DNA of 64,000 bases from Planctomycetaceae bacterium (GTDB lineage: Bacteria > Planctomycetota > Phycisphaerae > UBA1845 > UTPLA1). The notes beneath the pieces were generated by a model, which saw only the letters and a list, made by a program, of their open reading frames with translations, searched no databases and was not told the DNA's origin. The DNA lies in the NCBI GenBank assembly GCA_006969385.1, contig CP030884.1, forward strand, positions 3,286,001 through 3,350,000, written 5' to 3'. This document shows, one piece after another, positions 35,851-44,365 of this stretch; position 1 is the first letter of the stretch; each line of letters opens with the position of its first letter. The translations under genes and the position numbers were made by a program.

Positions 35851-36744
35851 CTACTCTACGTTCTGCACCTGTTCTTTGATGCGGTCAATGGCCGCTTTGA
35901 TCGCGACGGTCGCCTGACCGATGACGACATTGTTGGCCTTGCTGCCGATGGTGTTGGCTTCGCGCAAGAGTTCCTGCGTGAGGAAGTCCAGCTTGCGACC
36001 CGTTTCTTCGGGGGCCGCGCACAACGCGTCAAATTGCTCCAAATGGCTATGGATGCGCGAAATCTCTTCGCTGATATCGCAACGCTCGGCGTAAATCGCG
36101 ACTTCGCGGGCGATAGCATCTTCGTGTGGCGCCAGCGAGCCGCCTTCCACGCCGCCCATGAGTTGGCCCAAGCGCGAGGTCAATCGCTTACGGTAATCAT
36201 CGGCCACGGTGGGGGCCAATTTCGCTATATCGGCGACCTTGCCGCGAATCTCCTGACAGTGCGACTGCAAATCGCGCAGGATGGATTCGCCCTCTTTGGC
36301 ACGCATCGACAGCAACTGATCGACGGCGGTGTTCATCACGCCTTTGACGATTTCAAACTGAGCCGCGAGGCGCGCTTCGTCGATATTCGGCGGTAACAAC
36401 ACACCGGGAATATTCAGAAGCGCTACCATATCGACCGTGATGCCCGCACCGTAATCGGCGGAGATGTCTTTCAAGCGCCGCACATACTCCTTGACCAACG
36501 GCTCGTTGATTTCATAGGCCGATGCCGGGTTTTCGTCGCGCACGCGAAGCGAAAACATCACGCTGCCGCGGCCCATGCGCTCGCGCAGCAAACGATCGAT
36601 CTCGGCCTCAAAGCGTTGGAACGACTCGGGCACTTTGATCGACGCCTTGAAATAGCGGTTGTTGACGCTGCGAATTTCAACGCGATACGTCACACCGTTG
36701 TCGGTGGTGCGTCCTTCGCCAAAACCGGTCATGCTGTGAATCAA
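35851..36744 (-). CDS. yicC: YicC-family endoribonuclease
   Basis: YicC-type proteins are ring-forming endoribonucleases linked to stress and small RNA turnover. The family opening IHSMTGFGEG, then YRVEIRSVNNRYFKASIKVPESF, and the ending FLTQELLREANTIGSKAN are clear. I choose the TTG at 36744, eight bases after GGAG, because it gives the usual I-x-SMTGFG start and 297 residues. The frame is open upstream to 36855 but that part is not family-like. Place in the secG-yicC-gmk order fits. Confidence 0.9.
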   Translation of the reverse strand: MIHSMTGFGEGRTTDNGVTYRVEIRSVNNRYFKASIKVPESFQRFEAEIDRLLRERMGRGSVMFSLRVRDENPASAYEINEPLVKEYVRRLKDISADYGAGITVDMVALLNIPGVLLPPNIDEARLAAQFEIVKGVMNTAVDQLLSMRAKEGESILRDLQSHCQEIRGKVADIAKLAPTVADDYRKRLTSRLGQLMGGVEGGSLAPHEDAIAREVAIYAERCDISEEISRIHSHLEQFDALCAAPEETGRKLDFLTQELLREANTIGSKANNVVIGQATVAIKAAIDRIKEQVQNVE

Positions 36745-36881
36745 GCGAAGCACTCCGACGGTGGCCGCGGGGCGACCCGATATACCGATGGCTGCGTGCG
36801 GCGCGGCGCAAATTGTGATGCGAAACCGAGTTCGCGCTGCCGCCGTAACGTTCAAATCCGCGTGCTGGATATACGACGAAA

Positions 36882-36909
36882 GGCGTTCCGACTCAACCGG
36901 TCGAACGCC
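36882..36909 (-). terminator. Weak hairpin between secG and yicC
   Basis: GGCGTTCCGAC (36882-36892) pairs with GTCGAACGCC (36900-36909) with one bulge. On the minus strand a TTTCGTCG tail follows, so it may be an attenuator or partial terminator inside the operon. Confidence 0.4.
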
Positions 36910-36939
36910 CTCGTAAGAAAAAACAGGTTAGTGAGGCGC

Positions 36940-37311
36940 TTAGCTGCCGGTCGATTCCGAGCCGGCTTCGTCGTCCATCGAAGCGTCGTCGGTATCTTCA
37001 TCGGTAACGGCGGTATCATCGCCGGCCGCGGTGATCGTGCCGCGATTGGGCGTGGCAATCGCTTCTTCGGGCGTGAAGACGAAGTTGCCCACGATGCACA
37101 AGACCAAAAACAACGAAACCAAACCGACAGTGAGCCACGTAAGGAAGTCACCAGTCTTGGTACCGAAGGCCGAGTGTCCGCCCACGCCGCCGAACGCGCC
37201 CGACAGGCCCGAACCGCGATTTTTTTGCAGCAGGATCAGACAAATCAGAATGAACGCCGTGCCGGTGATGCTTAGACCGACCAGAATGCCAAAGAAATTC
37301 AACGCCAACAT
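36940..37311 (-). CDS. secG: Protein translocase subunit SecG
   Basis: SecG is the small two-helix subunit of the SecYEG channel. Helix 1 is ILVGLSITGTAFILICLILLQ; next comes the conserved loop KNRGSGLSGAFGGVGGHSAFG, which marks the family; then helix 2, WLTVGLVSLFLVLCIVGNFVF. The last 45 residues are a very acidic tail (TDEDTDDASMDDEAGSE), longer than usual. It follows tpiA by 35 bases, a frequent pairing. Confidence 0.95.
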   Translation of the reverse strand: MLALNFFGILVGLSITGTAFILICLILLQKNRGSGLSGAFGGVGGHSAFGTKTGDFLTWLTVGLVSLFLVLCIVGNFVFTPEEAIATPNRGTITAAGDDTAVTDEDTDDASMDDEAGSESTGS

Positions 37312-37346
37312 TGGATGTGTCGTCCTCGTGGTGAAATGTTGCGTGC

Positions 37347-38144
37347 CTAAGCCGCTGAGGCGGCTGCCGCTTCGATAATCTTCAGAAAATCGTCCGCCTT
37401 TAGGCTGGCCCCGCCGACCAGCGCCCCATCCACATCGGGGCAGGCCATCAGTTCGGCGGCGTTGCCGGGCTTTACACTACCGCCGTATTGTATCCGAATT
37501 TCGTCAGCCCGCGCGGGGTCGAATTGGGCCGCCAAACGGCTGCGAATATGGGCGTGAGCGGCTTGAGCCTGCTCGGGTGTGGCCACGCGGCCGGTGCCGA
37601 TGGCCCAGACGGGCTCGTAGGCGATCACCAGCCGGTCGCAATCGGCGGCGGACAGCGTCGCGAGGCTGCCGGAGAGCTGCTCGCTCAGGACTGCCTCGGT
37701 CTGGTTGGCGTCGCGCTGTTCGAGCAATTCGCCGACGCAGACGATGGCCGTGAGGCCGCGATCGATGACGGCGCGGGCCTTGGCGGCGATCATTTGGTTG
37801 GATTCACCCCAGATGCGACCGGAATCGTCGGTCGGGCCGATGGTGTTGCGGCGCTCGCTGTGACCCAAAATCACGTAGGTGCAGCCGGTTTCTTTGACCA
37901 TGTCGGGGGAAAGTTCGCCCGTGAATGCGCCGGAGGCTTCGTGCCAGCAGTTTTGGGAACCGAGGCGGACAGGCGACCCATCCACGGCCTTGGCCATCGG
38001 AAAGAGATAAATCGACGGGGGGCAGATGGCCACATCGGCGGCGCAATCGCTCGGCACGCCCGCCACGAGCCCCGCAGCCAAGTCGCGGGCGGCGGGCAAG
38101 TCGAGATTCATCTTCCAGTTGCCGGCGACAAAGGGCCTGCGCAT
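37347..38144 (-). CDS. tpiA: Triosephosphate isomerase
   Basis: TpiA interconverts dihydroxyacetone phosphate and glyceraldehyde 3-phosphate. All active-site motifs are present: FVAGNWKMN (Asn/Lys, residues 5-13), ILGHSERRN (His), AYEPVWAIGTG (Glu) and IQYGGSVKPGNA plus GALVGGASL for phosphate binding. Length is 265 residues. It leads the operon tpiA-secG-yicC-gmk-rpoZ-coaC-coaB. Confidence 0.97.
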   Translation of the reverse strand: MRRPFVAGNWKMNLDLPAARDLAAGLVAGVPSDCAADVAICPPSIYLFPMAKAVDGSPVRLGSQNCWHEASGAFTGELSPDMVKETGCTYVILGHSERRNTIGPTDDSGRIWGESNQMIAAKARAVIDRGLTAIVCVGELLEQRDANQTEAVLSEQLSGSLATLSAADCDRLVIAYEPVWAIGTGRVATPEQAQAAHAHIRSRLAAQFDPARADEIRIQYGGSVKPGNAAELMACPDVDGALVGGASLKADDFLKIIEAAAASAA

Positions 38145-38244
38145 CGGTCTGCTCCGGTTAGGGCTGTTCTGCGGTCAATGCCGCCGAAAATCGAAAGCCC
38201 CGCATTGTCGCAGGAATTGGGGTTTGGGCAAGTGTGGGCAGAGT

Positions 38245-38500
38245 AGAATCGCCGGTTGCAAACCAGTGCCACAGTGGGGAGGGAAAAATCAGAGCCGCGC
38301 CCGTGAGGAAGTGGTCACTGGGATTAGCAAAAGGGAGGGTGGGGATAAACGCGGTAATGTTCGCGGAGCATGTTGGATGATCGACCGTCTCGCAAAAAAG
38401 TAGTGATCATTTGTTTTGGTGGCGTCGCGGGAATCACCGGTTGCAGACCGGTGCCACAGCGCAGAAGACTTCACCCGGTTATAAATCGGTGCCACACCGC
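38245..38500. repeat. Repeat-rich gap between tpiA and pheA
   Basis: Holds CCGGTTGCAAACCAGTGCCACAG (38251-38273), ATCAGAGCCGCGCCCGTGAGGAAG (38289-38312), CACCGGTTGCAGACCGGTGCCACAG (38435-38459) and CCCGGTTATAAATCGGTGCCACA (38473-38495). These are the same blocks found at 3451-3570. No gene is supported in 38145-38503. Confidence 0.75.
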
Positions 38501-38503
38501 GCG

Positions 38504-39583
38504 CTACGCGTACGCCCGTTCCGCCTTGGGGTACGACCCCAGAATATGCACTGTCGGGCAGTGACGGCGGATGTCTTCTAGGGTGGCTTTGACGGGGGCG
38601 TCGTCGGCGTGGCCTTCTAGGTCGACGAAAAAGTTGTATTCGTCGTTGCCCGCCGCGCTAGGGCGTGAGGTGATCATGCTCATGTTGACGCCGTTGCTCT
38701 TGAAGGCAAGCAGCACTTCTACGAGGGCACCGGCCTTGTCGGCCGTGACGAACATAATGCTCGTCTGATCTTTGCCCGTGGGTTTGCACGAATCTTTGGC
38801 GAGCACGAAGAAGCGCGTGGCGTTGCGCGGGTTGTCTTCGATGTTGGCGGCGAGGATTTGCAGGCCGTAGAGCTGGGCGGCGAGGCGGCTGCCGATGGCG
38901 GCGGCGCGTGGGCTCTTCGACGCGATCTCGGCGGCGCGGCTAGTGGAATCGGCGGCGACCACCTTCTCACCGAGGCCGGTTTCTGCAAGCCAGCGCTGCA
39001 CCTGCTTAAACGCTTCGGGTTTGCTGTGCACCGTCTCGATTTCTTCCATGCGACACTGCGCCATCAGGTTGAGATGGATCGGGATTTGCAACTCGTTGCA
39101 AATTGCCACGCGGCTTTCGACGAACGCGTCGAGCGTATCGAGCACGACGCCGCCGGTGGTGTTGTTTTCGACGGGCACGACGCCGTAGTCGACATGACCG
39201 CGCGCCATGGCATCGAAGACGCCGTGAATGTTGACGAAGGGTTCGTATTCGACGCTGCTGCCGAACTTGCTGGTGGCGGCTTCATGCGAATATGAACCGC
39301 GCGGCCCGAGGTAACCCACGCGCGGTGGTCGTTCCAAGGCGAAAGAGGCCGACATCAACTCGCGATAAATCGCGAGCAGCGATTCATCGGAGATCGGGCC
39401 TTTCGAGAGCGTGCGAATTTTATCGAGGATGACCCTTTCGCGATCGGGCGCGAAGACAGCGGCACCGCAGGCGTTCTTAAGTTTACCAATTTCGACTGCG
39501 GCTTGGGCGCGCTGGTTGAGCAGGTCGACGATTTGCTCGTCGAGTTGATCGATGGTTTGGCGCCAGTCGTCGAGGGTTTTCAT
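38504..39583 (-). CDS. pheA: Bifunctional chorismate mutase / prephenate dehydratase
   Basis: PheA makes phenylpyruvate from chorismate. Residues 1-85 form an AroQ mutase helix bundle (WRQTIDQLDEQIVDLLNQRAQAAVEIGKLK). The dehydratase starts near residue 94 with VGYLGPRGSYSHEAA and has YGVVPVENNTTGGVV, DSTSRAAEIASKSP and IEDNPRNATRFFVLAKD, where the conserved TRF threonine is seen. An ACT domain ends the protein (KAGALVEVLLAFKSNGVNM and the ESRP-like TSRPSA), expected to sense phenylalanine. Length 359 is normal. It follows the radical SAM gene by 15 bases. Confidence 0.95.
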   Translation of the reverse strand: MKTLDDWRQTIDQLDEQIVDLLNQRAQAAVEIGKLKNACGAAVFAPDRERVILDKIRTLSKGPISDESLLAIYRELMSASFALERPPRVGYLGPRGSYSHEAATSKFGSSVEYEPFVNIHGVFDAMARGHVDYGVVPVENNTTGGVVLDTLDAFVESRVAICNELQIPIHLNLMAQCRMEEIETVHSKPEAFKQVQRWLAETGLGEKVVAADSTSRAAEIASKSPRAAAIGSRLAAQLYGLQILAANIEDNPRNATRFFVLAKDSCKPTGKDQTSIMFVTADKAGALVEVLLAFKSNGVNMSMITSRPSAAGNDEYNFFVDLEGHADDAPVKATLEDIRRHCPTVHILGSYPKAERAYA

Positions 39584-39598
39584 CAGATGAACCCTCGG

Positions 39599-41431
39599 CT
39601 ACGCCGATTGAAGGATCGGCAATTTCACAGCGCTGTCGTCCTCAGCATCAAACTCTGGCACCTCACCGGCGACCACGTTGAGCGGGATCGATGCGGGCAG
39701 GGCGTGGGCGGCGGATTCGCCCTGGACCGAACGCAGCGGGATTTTGTTCATCGGCGGTAGGCTGCGGCGGCGGATTTTGCTGAAGCGCAGGCGTACGGCC
39801 CAAAGGGCGGTGCGGCGGGCGGTTTGAATGAGGCCACCCATACCGAGCAACTGCCACACGCCGTCGGCCAGATAAAGCTTGGTCTTGGGTCGGACCAAGG
39901 CCCACAGGAAGCGACCGGGGTTATAGAAATACGCGTAGCCCAAGAGAATATTGATCTGCTTGATCCACGGTTTGTCGTGGTTGGAGGCGATGACGTAGTT
40001 GCCGCCGAGCATGTGTTCCTCGATGCGCACCTTACCGACCGACTCGTAGGCCATGCCCGATGTATACGTTCCGCTAAATAGCTTGGAGCCGGTGGCAGGC
40101 ACGAGCATAAGGATTTGCATGCTGGGCGCGCCGGCCTTGCGCAGAATCTTGACCTGATTGAGCAGACCGTAAGGCTTGGGGCCGCGGCTGATGAGCGGCT
40201 GCTCGTCGTGGTGCATCATCATCGGCATCGGGTGAATGCCGTGTTCTTTCAAGAGGCCGAACGCTTCGGTGGTTTTGTTGACGCTTTGGCCCTTCTTCAC
40301 CAGCGTGGCCGTCATGTCTTCGACGCCCATCCACAGGGCGCGGGCACCCGCCTTGCGTACGGTGCCCAAGTGATCTTTGAGTTTGAGCGTGTCGTGGACC
40401 GTCACTTCGGTGGCCCAGCGGAAGCGGCGCTTCTTATCGAGATCGCGCCGTGCCTTGGCCAGCGTTTCGACGATTTCGAGCGTGCGTTTTTCGGTGTTGA
40501 AGAAGTTATCGTCGGCACCGAAGAAGTAACGAATGCCGAACTCGCGATCGATGCCGCGCATCTCTTCGAGAATGCGGGCACCACTCTTTACGCGGTGCTT
40601 GCGTTGGTTGTATGCCGGAATGGGGCAGTATTCGCAGGCGAATTTGCAACCGAACGTAAGCACGAGCGAGCTCAGCGGGCTGTACTTGCGCACCATGTCG
40701 GCGGGCAGCGGCTTGCTGGCAAGCGTTTCGTTTTTGCTCGGCGCTTCGAGCAGGCGGTAGCCGTGGATCGGGCTTGGCAGTTCGTCGAGATCGCCAACGA
40801 GGCGTTGAATGCCCGTGTCGATGAGCTCTTCGGCGACATCGGGTTGCGAGCCTTTGGCATACACCAAGCCGGGAATGTGATCGAGAGCGCCGGCATCGCG
40901 CGTGCGTTGGAACGTGGCGCGAATCGACTCACCCGCGGCGCGCTCCTCGAGCAGGGCGTCGAGCAATTCGAGCAAGACGTATTCTTCACCGGTGACGGCG
41001 ACATCGGCGGCCCAGGGGGTGGTGGGGTCAATGCCGAAGGCGTCCCAGGGTTCGTAGATCACCTTTGGGCCGCCCACCATCACGAGCGGTCGTTGCGATG
41101 GCTCAATGCGACAGACGTCTTTGATCAGCTCGACGCAGGCGGCGTTGTGCAGTTGCATGCTGGAGATCATGAAGATATCCGGCAGGCGACCATCGAGTTT
41201 CATTTTTGACGGGCGGAAATTGCGATTCCACTGTTGCAGCACGATGCGGGTCTTCTCGAAGCCGGCGTCGACCAGGGCCGAACCGACGGCGCGCACGCCG
41301 GCGGGGGCCATTTTCATATCCGCATATATGAACGGCAGCATGCGCGTGCGATGGTCGAAAGCGCACGCGATCACGGTAGTCAGATCGTGCTGAGCCGCGC
41401 GGTCGCGCAGGCGCTGACGCAGGGCCAGCAT
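39599..41431 (-). CDS. B12-binding-domain radical SAM protein, probable 5' frameshift
   Basis: Residues 1-190 look like a cobalamin-binding-type domain (IFMISSMQLHNAACVELI, LVMVGGPKVIYEP). The radical SAM cluster is FGCKFACEYC near residue 275, with GADDNFFNTEKRTLEIVETL and WATEVTVHDTLKLKD following. Helical C-terminal parts include RTALWAVRLRFSKI. The substrate is unknown. No ribosome binding site precedes ATG 41431. A strong AAGGAAGG lies at 41490-41497, eight bases before TTG 41481, which opens a different frame (ELPYRSKGDELLRP) that would join this one if one base were added near 41440. The gene may really begin at 41481. It is likely co-transcribed with pheA. Confidence 0.82.
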   Translation of the reverse strand: MLALRQRLRDRAAQHDLTTVIACAFDHRTRMLPFIYADMKMAPAGVRAVGSALVDAGFEKTRIVLQQWNRNFRPSKMKLDGRLPDIFMISSMQLHNAACVELIKDVCRIEPSQRPLVMVGGPKVIYEPWDAFGIDPTTPWAADVAVTGEEYVLLELLDALLEERAAGESIRATFQRTRDAGALDHIPGLVYAKGSQPDVAEELIDTGIQRLVGDLDELPSPIHGYRLLEAPSKNETLASKPLPADMVRKYSPLSSLVLTFGCKFACEYCPIPAYNQRKHRVKSGARILEEMRGIDREFGIRYFFGADDNFFNTEKRTLEIVETLAKARRDLDKKRRFRWATEVTVHDTLKLKDHLGTVRKAGARALWMGVEDMTATLVKKGQSVNKTTEAFGLLKEHGIHPMPMMMHHDEQPLISRGPKPYGLLNQVKILRKAGAPSMQILMLVPATGSKLFSGTYTSGMAYESVGKVRIEEHMLGGNYVIASNHDKPWIKQINILLGYAYFYNPGRFLWALVRPKTKLYLADGVWQLLGMGGLIQTARRTALWAVRLRFSKIRRRSLPPMNKIPLRSVQGESAAHALPASIPLNVVAGEVPEFDAEDDSAVKLPILQSA

Positions 41432-41481
41432 CTGGCCGGGCGGAGCAGTTCGTCACCTTTGGAGCGATAGGGGAGTTCCAA

Positions 41482-41853
41482 GGGTTGTGCCTTCCTTTAG
41501 GAATCGATTTGCCGGGGCGGTGTGCCGAACGAGAGCCAAAAAAGGGGGCGACCGCTGTTGCAAGGCCGTCCGTGACGCTGACAGCTACCGCGTGGGCAAA
41601 TGGGATAATTCTCGTACGATTTCCACGCCGGTGGGATTGTAACCCATGATGTCAAGGGCGGCTACGGGAAAATGGGTTGGAATGGGGGTAGATGGCACCG
41701 GCTTGAGGTTTGAGGTTGCATGCGGGGCAGTTGGACGATTGTGAATTTCGTGCGGTCGGGGTGGGTGGTTGGCTGATTCACAGAACGTGTGGGTGGATGT
41801 CGCTAGCATGTAGGAAACGACAAGAATCGAAATCGATAACGAGGAGATGTGCG
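41482..41853. other. Gap upstream of phhB and the radical SAM gene
   Basis: Divergent control region; no further gene is supported. The radical SAM gene's ribosome binding site is at 41490-41497 and that of phhB (GAGGAG) at 41841-41846. No clear promoter pair was recognised. Confidence 0.4.
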
Positions 41854-42183
41854 ATGAGCGACTTGGCAACTAAGAAATGCGTGCCGTGCGAAGGTGGTGT
41901 GCCGCCGTTGGGGGCGGACAAGATTAAGGAGTTGTTGGCTCAACTCGACGGTTGGCAGATCGAGCAAGGATATCACCTGACGCGGGCGTTTGCCTTTCCC
42001 GATTTTGTGACGGCGCTGGAATTCACCAACAAGGTCGGCGCGTTGGCCGAGGAAGAGGCGCACCATCCGGATATTCATTTGTCGTATGGGCGGGTAAAGA
42101 TCGAGTTGTGGACGCACAAGATCAAAGGGCTGACGGAGAGCGATTTTATTTTGGCGGCGAAGATCGATCGGTTGCGGGGTTGA
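41854..42183 (+). CDS. phhB: Pterin-4a-carbinolamine dehydratase
   Basis: This enzyme dehydrates 4a-hydroxytetrahydropterin, usually to recycle the cofactor of aromatic hydroxylases. The 109-residue protein has the active-site motif EEEAHHPDIHLSYGRVKIELWTHK, with the histidine pair and the later His/Trp residues, and the N-terminal KIKELLAQLDGWQIEQG. ATG 41854 follows GAGGAG at 41841-41846. No phenylalanine hydroxylase is in the window, so it may have another role. Confidence 0.93.
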   Translation: MSDLATKKCVPCEGGVPPLGADKIKELLAQLDGWQIEQGYHLTRAFAFPDFVTALEFTNKVGALAEEEAHHPDIHLSYGRVKIELWTHKIKGLTESDFILAAKIDRLRG

Positions 42184-42225
42184 GGGCACAACGCCTTCAG
42201 CGGAGAAGATGCAAATAAATATCGG

Positions 42226-42262
42226 TTACCCAGGGTAGCCGCTGCGCGTCAACCCTGGGCTT
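42226..42262. repeat. AACCCAGGGTAGCCGC...AACCCTGGGCT palindromic repeat, copy 1
   Basis: CCCAGGGT and ACCCTGGG arms flank AGCCGCTGCGCGTCA. A second copy lies at 51405-51440 and continues with the same GGCGTAACGCCTTCGGCGT-like tail seen here as AACGCCGTCGGCGT. Confidence 0.75.
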
Positions 42263-42323
42263 TTGGGTGGAACGCCGTCGGCGTATAGGCGAGTTTCGCA
42301 TATGCGATTTTAATTAGATCGCG

Positions 42324-43502
42324 TCAACCCTCCTCCGGCTCCCGAAACAACACCACGCTGCTCGTAAATCCATGGATAAACGTCTTGTTCCCCACGGGGC
42401 CGATTTCGCCCATGGCGAAGAAGCCCGCGACGGCGCAGTCTTTGGTGAAGTCGTTGACGACGCTGATGTCGTGGTGCGGGCCGGGGAAAAAGTTTTGGCC
42501 GCGACCGTTGCAACTGAAGAGGAGCGCGCCTTTGGGTTGGGTAGGCAGTTTCTCCATGCGCTTTTCCATCAGATTGCACATGTCGGCGTCGGCGCTGGCG
42601 GCGTCGCGCAGGTGGAATTGAATCGTCTGGCCGGGGCGAATCAGCGCCGCGACGGCGATGGAGGTTTCTTCGACCACTCCCATCAGGTTGCGAATCAAAA
42701 AATCGCCGGGGCCAAAGTCGCCCTTGGTTTCGTCGACCACGCTACCGATGTGCAGCCGCCCTTGTTGAATCAGCTTCTTGTCATCGGCGTCGGCGGATTC
42801 AAAGACGGCCTTGAGCACGTGCATGGCGGGCATACCGCGCAGTTCCTGAATGACGTTGCTTTCGGCTTTGGTCACGACGAACGGTTCGCCGATGGGGCGG
42901 CAGCCTTGCGATACGACTGTGTCGAGTTGCACGGGGCCAACGAGCGAGACGCCGACCATGCCCTGGCGCAGCACTTGGTCGTTCATGAAGATGCGATTCT
43001 GCCCGGGTTGCGTGCCGCCGGAGGCGAGACCGCCGACAACCTTGCTGCCGGGGTAAAGCTGATCGAGCACGCCGAGTGAATGTTCGAGGGCGGGGCCGAA
43101 CGAGAACGGTTCGGGCAAGATGATGAAATCGGCGGCGGCGTCTTCCTCGATGCCGATGCGGTCGCGCCATTGGTCGGCCGTGTCGAACTGATTGACATCG
43201 TCGAGGTCGACCAAAAACGGGAACACTTGTACGCCGTCAAACTTAGCCGTCCAGACGGCGATGGCGGGCGAGTTCTCGATTTCGTGATTGGGGCCGATGA
43301 TGCTCTCGCCGGTGCAACCGATCAGGTTGCGCGGTCGGACCGTGTCGAGGACTTTTTCGAGCAGGGCGTCGTACTGATCTTCGTGATGGGGCGAGACGAA
43401 GATGGTGGCGAAATCGGGGCGCTCGCTGCCGAGGCCTTCGGAGATTTCGCCAATGATGCGATCGAGATCGCGTTGGGTGGTGATGGCGGAATGAAATTCC
43501 AT
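42324..43502 (-). CDS. FIST N- and C-domain signal-sensing protein
   Basis: FIST proteins are intracellular sensor modules proposed to bind small ligands such as amino acids. The 392 residues hold FIST_N (LLEKVLDTVRPRNLIGCTGESIIGPNHEIE) and FIST_C from about residue 230 to the end (FLIRNLMGVVEETSIAVAAL, GALLFSCNGRG, and the ending GFFAMGEIGPVGNKTFIHG). No kinase or output domain is attached, so it would act as a separate sensor. It is transcribed alone. Confidence 0.9.
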   Translation of the reverse strand: MEFHSAITTQRDLDRIIGEISEGLGSERPDFATIFVSPHHEDQYDALLEKVLDTVRPRNLIGCTGESIIGPNHEIENSPAIAVWTAKFDGVQVFPFLVDLDDVNQFDTADQWRDRIGIEEDAAADFIILPEPFSFGPALEHSLGVLDQLYPGSKVVGGLASGGTQPGQNRIFMNDQVLRQGMVGVSLVGPVQLDTVVSQGCRPIGEPFVVTKAESNVIQELRGMPAMHVLKAVFESADADDKKLIQQGRLHIGSVVDETKGDFGPGDFLIRNLMGVVEETSIAVAALIRPGQTIQFHLRDAASADADMCNLMEKRMEKLPTQPKGALLFSCNGRGQNFFPGPHHDISVVNDFTKDCAVAGFFAMGEIGPVGNKTFIHGFTSSVVLFREPEEG

Positions 43503-43567
43503 GCGTCGTAGCTTTCCTCTTAGTTACTGCCTGTTCGTCGCAATGTAACGCAGGCGGCGGCTGGGCT

Positions 43568-44365
43568 CTACGCGCTACGAATCACAGGGGCGGAAGGTCG
43601 CTGGGGCAGGCCGCGATGCTTGGTGATGAAACGCAACAGGCTCTGGAAATGATAGAACCCAGCCGCGGAGAGTGCCTTGCGGCTGGCGCGTTGGTGGGCG
43701 TGTATGCACGAGACATCGGGGTAGTAGGCGACGCGGCGACCGGCCTGCCACACGCGATAACATAGGTCCACGTCTTCAAAATACATGAAGAATCGTTCGT
43801 CGAATGGGCCTTCGGCGGGCCAGTCGGCGCGGCGCAGAAACATGGCGGCACCGATGCCCCAGTCGACGTCGGCGGGGGCGTCGCGATTGAGGTCTTCGTA
43901 AAGATATTCGCGGAAGAAACCGGGCGTTCGACGAATGCCGCGAAAAGGCGAGCGCGCATAGAGCACGACGGGCATCGTGTAGAAACGCCGAACGGATGGT
44001 TGCAGTTCGCCATCGGGGTAGCGGATTTTCGGTAAGACGATGCCGATGAAAGCATCGCGCGCGAGATGATCGGCGGCGCGATCGATGGTATCGGGTTGTA
44101 CGCGCACATCGGGATTGGCAATAAAGATGGTGTCGCCGCGCGCTTGTTGAAATGCCAGGTTGATGCCAGCACCGAAGCCGGGGTTGTCGGCCTCGATGAT
44201 TTTTACTTCGACGTTTGCGCACTCGGATAGCGTTAGCGTTTCATCGGGCGAGTTGTTGCAAACGATGACTTCGATGGCATCGTTGCCCGGATGTTCGCGC
44301 AGGCTGGTAAGCAAACCGGCCAGCTCGTCGCCGCTGCGGTAATTGACCGTTAAGACGCTGATCAC
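43568..44365 (-). CDS. Glycosyltransferase family 2
   Basis: A GT2 enzyme, similar in layout to rhamnosyltransferases. It opens with ISVLTVNYRSGDELAGLLTSL, has NPGFGAGINLAFQQARGD and IFIANPDVR (the DxD-like metal site is written NPD here), then DWGIGAAMFLRRADW and FEDVDLCYRVWQAG, the acceptor-side ED motif. Length 265. Its start overlaps the end of the next GT2 gene by four bases (ATGA), so the pair forms an operon for surface polysaccharide work. Confidence 0.9.
   Translation of the reverse strand: MISVLTVNYRSGDELAGLLTSLREHPGNDAIEVIVCNNSPDETLTLSECANVEVKIIEADNPGFGAGINLAFQQARGDTIFIANPDVRVQPDTIDRAADHLARDAFIGIVLPKIRYPDGELQPSVRRFYTMPVVLYARSPFRGIRRTPGFFREYLYEDLNRDAPADVDWGIGAAMFLRRADWPAEGPFDERFFMYFEDVDLCYRVWQAGRRVAYYPDVSCIHAHQRASRKALSAAGFYHFQSLLRFITKHRGLPQRPSAPVIRSA

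Noticed and set aside
40115..41209. Plus-strand frame of 364 codons
   Set aside because: Antisense shadow of the radical SAM gene.
41585..41869. 94-codon minus-strand frame upstream of phhB
   Set aside because: Would span the phhB ribosome binding site; composition looks random.
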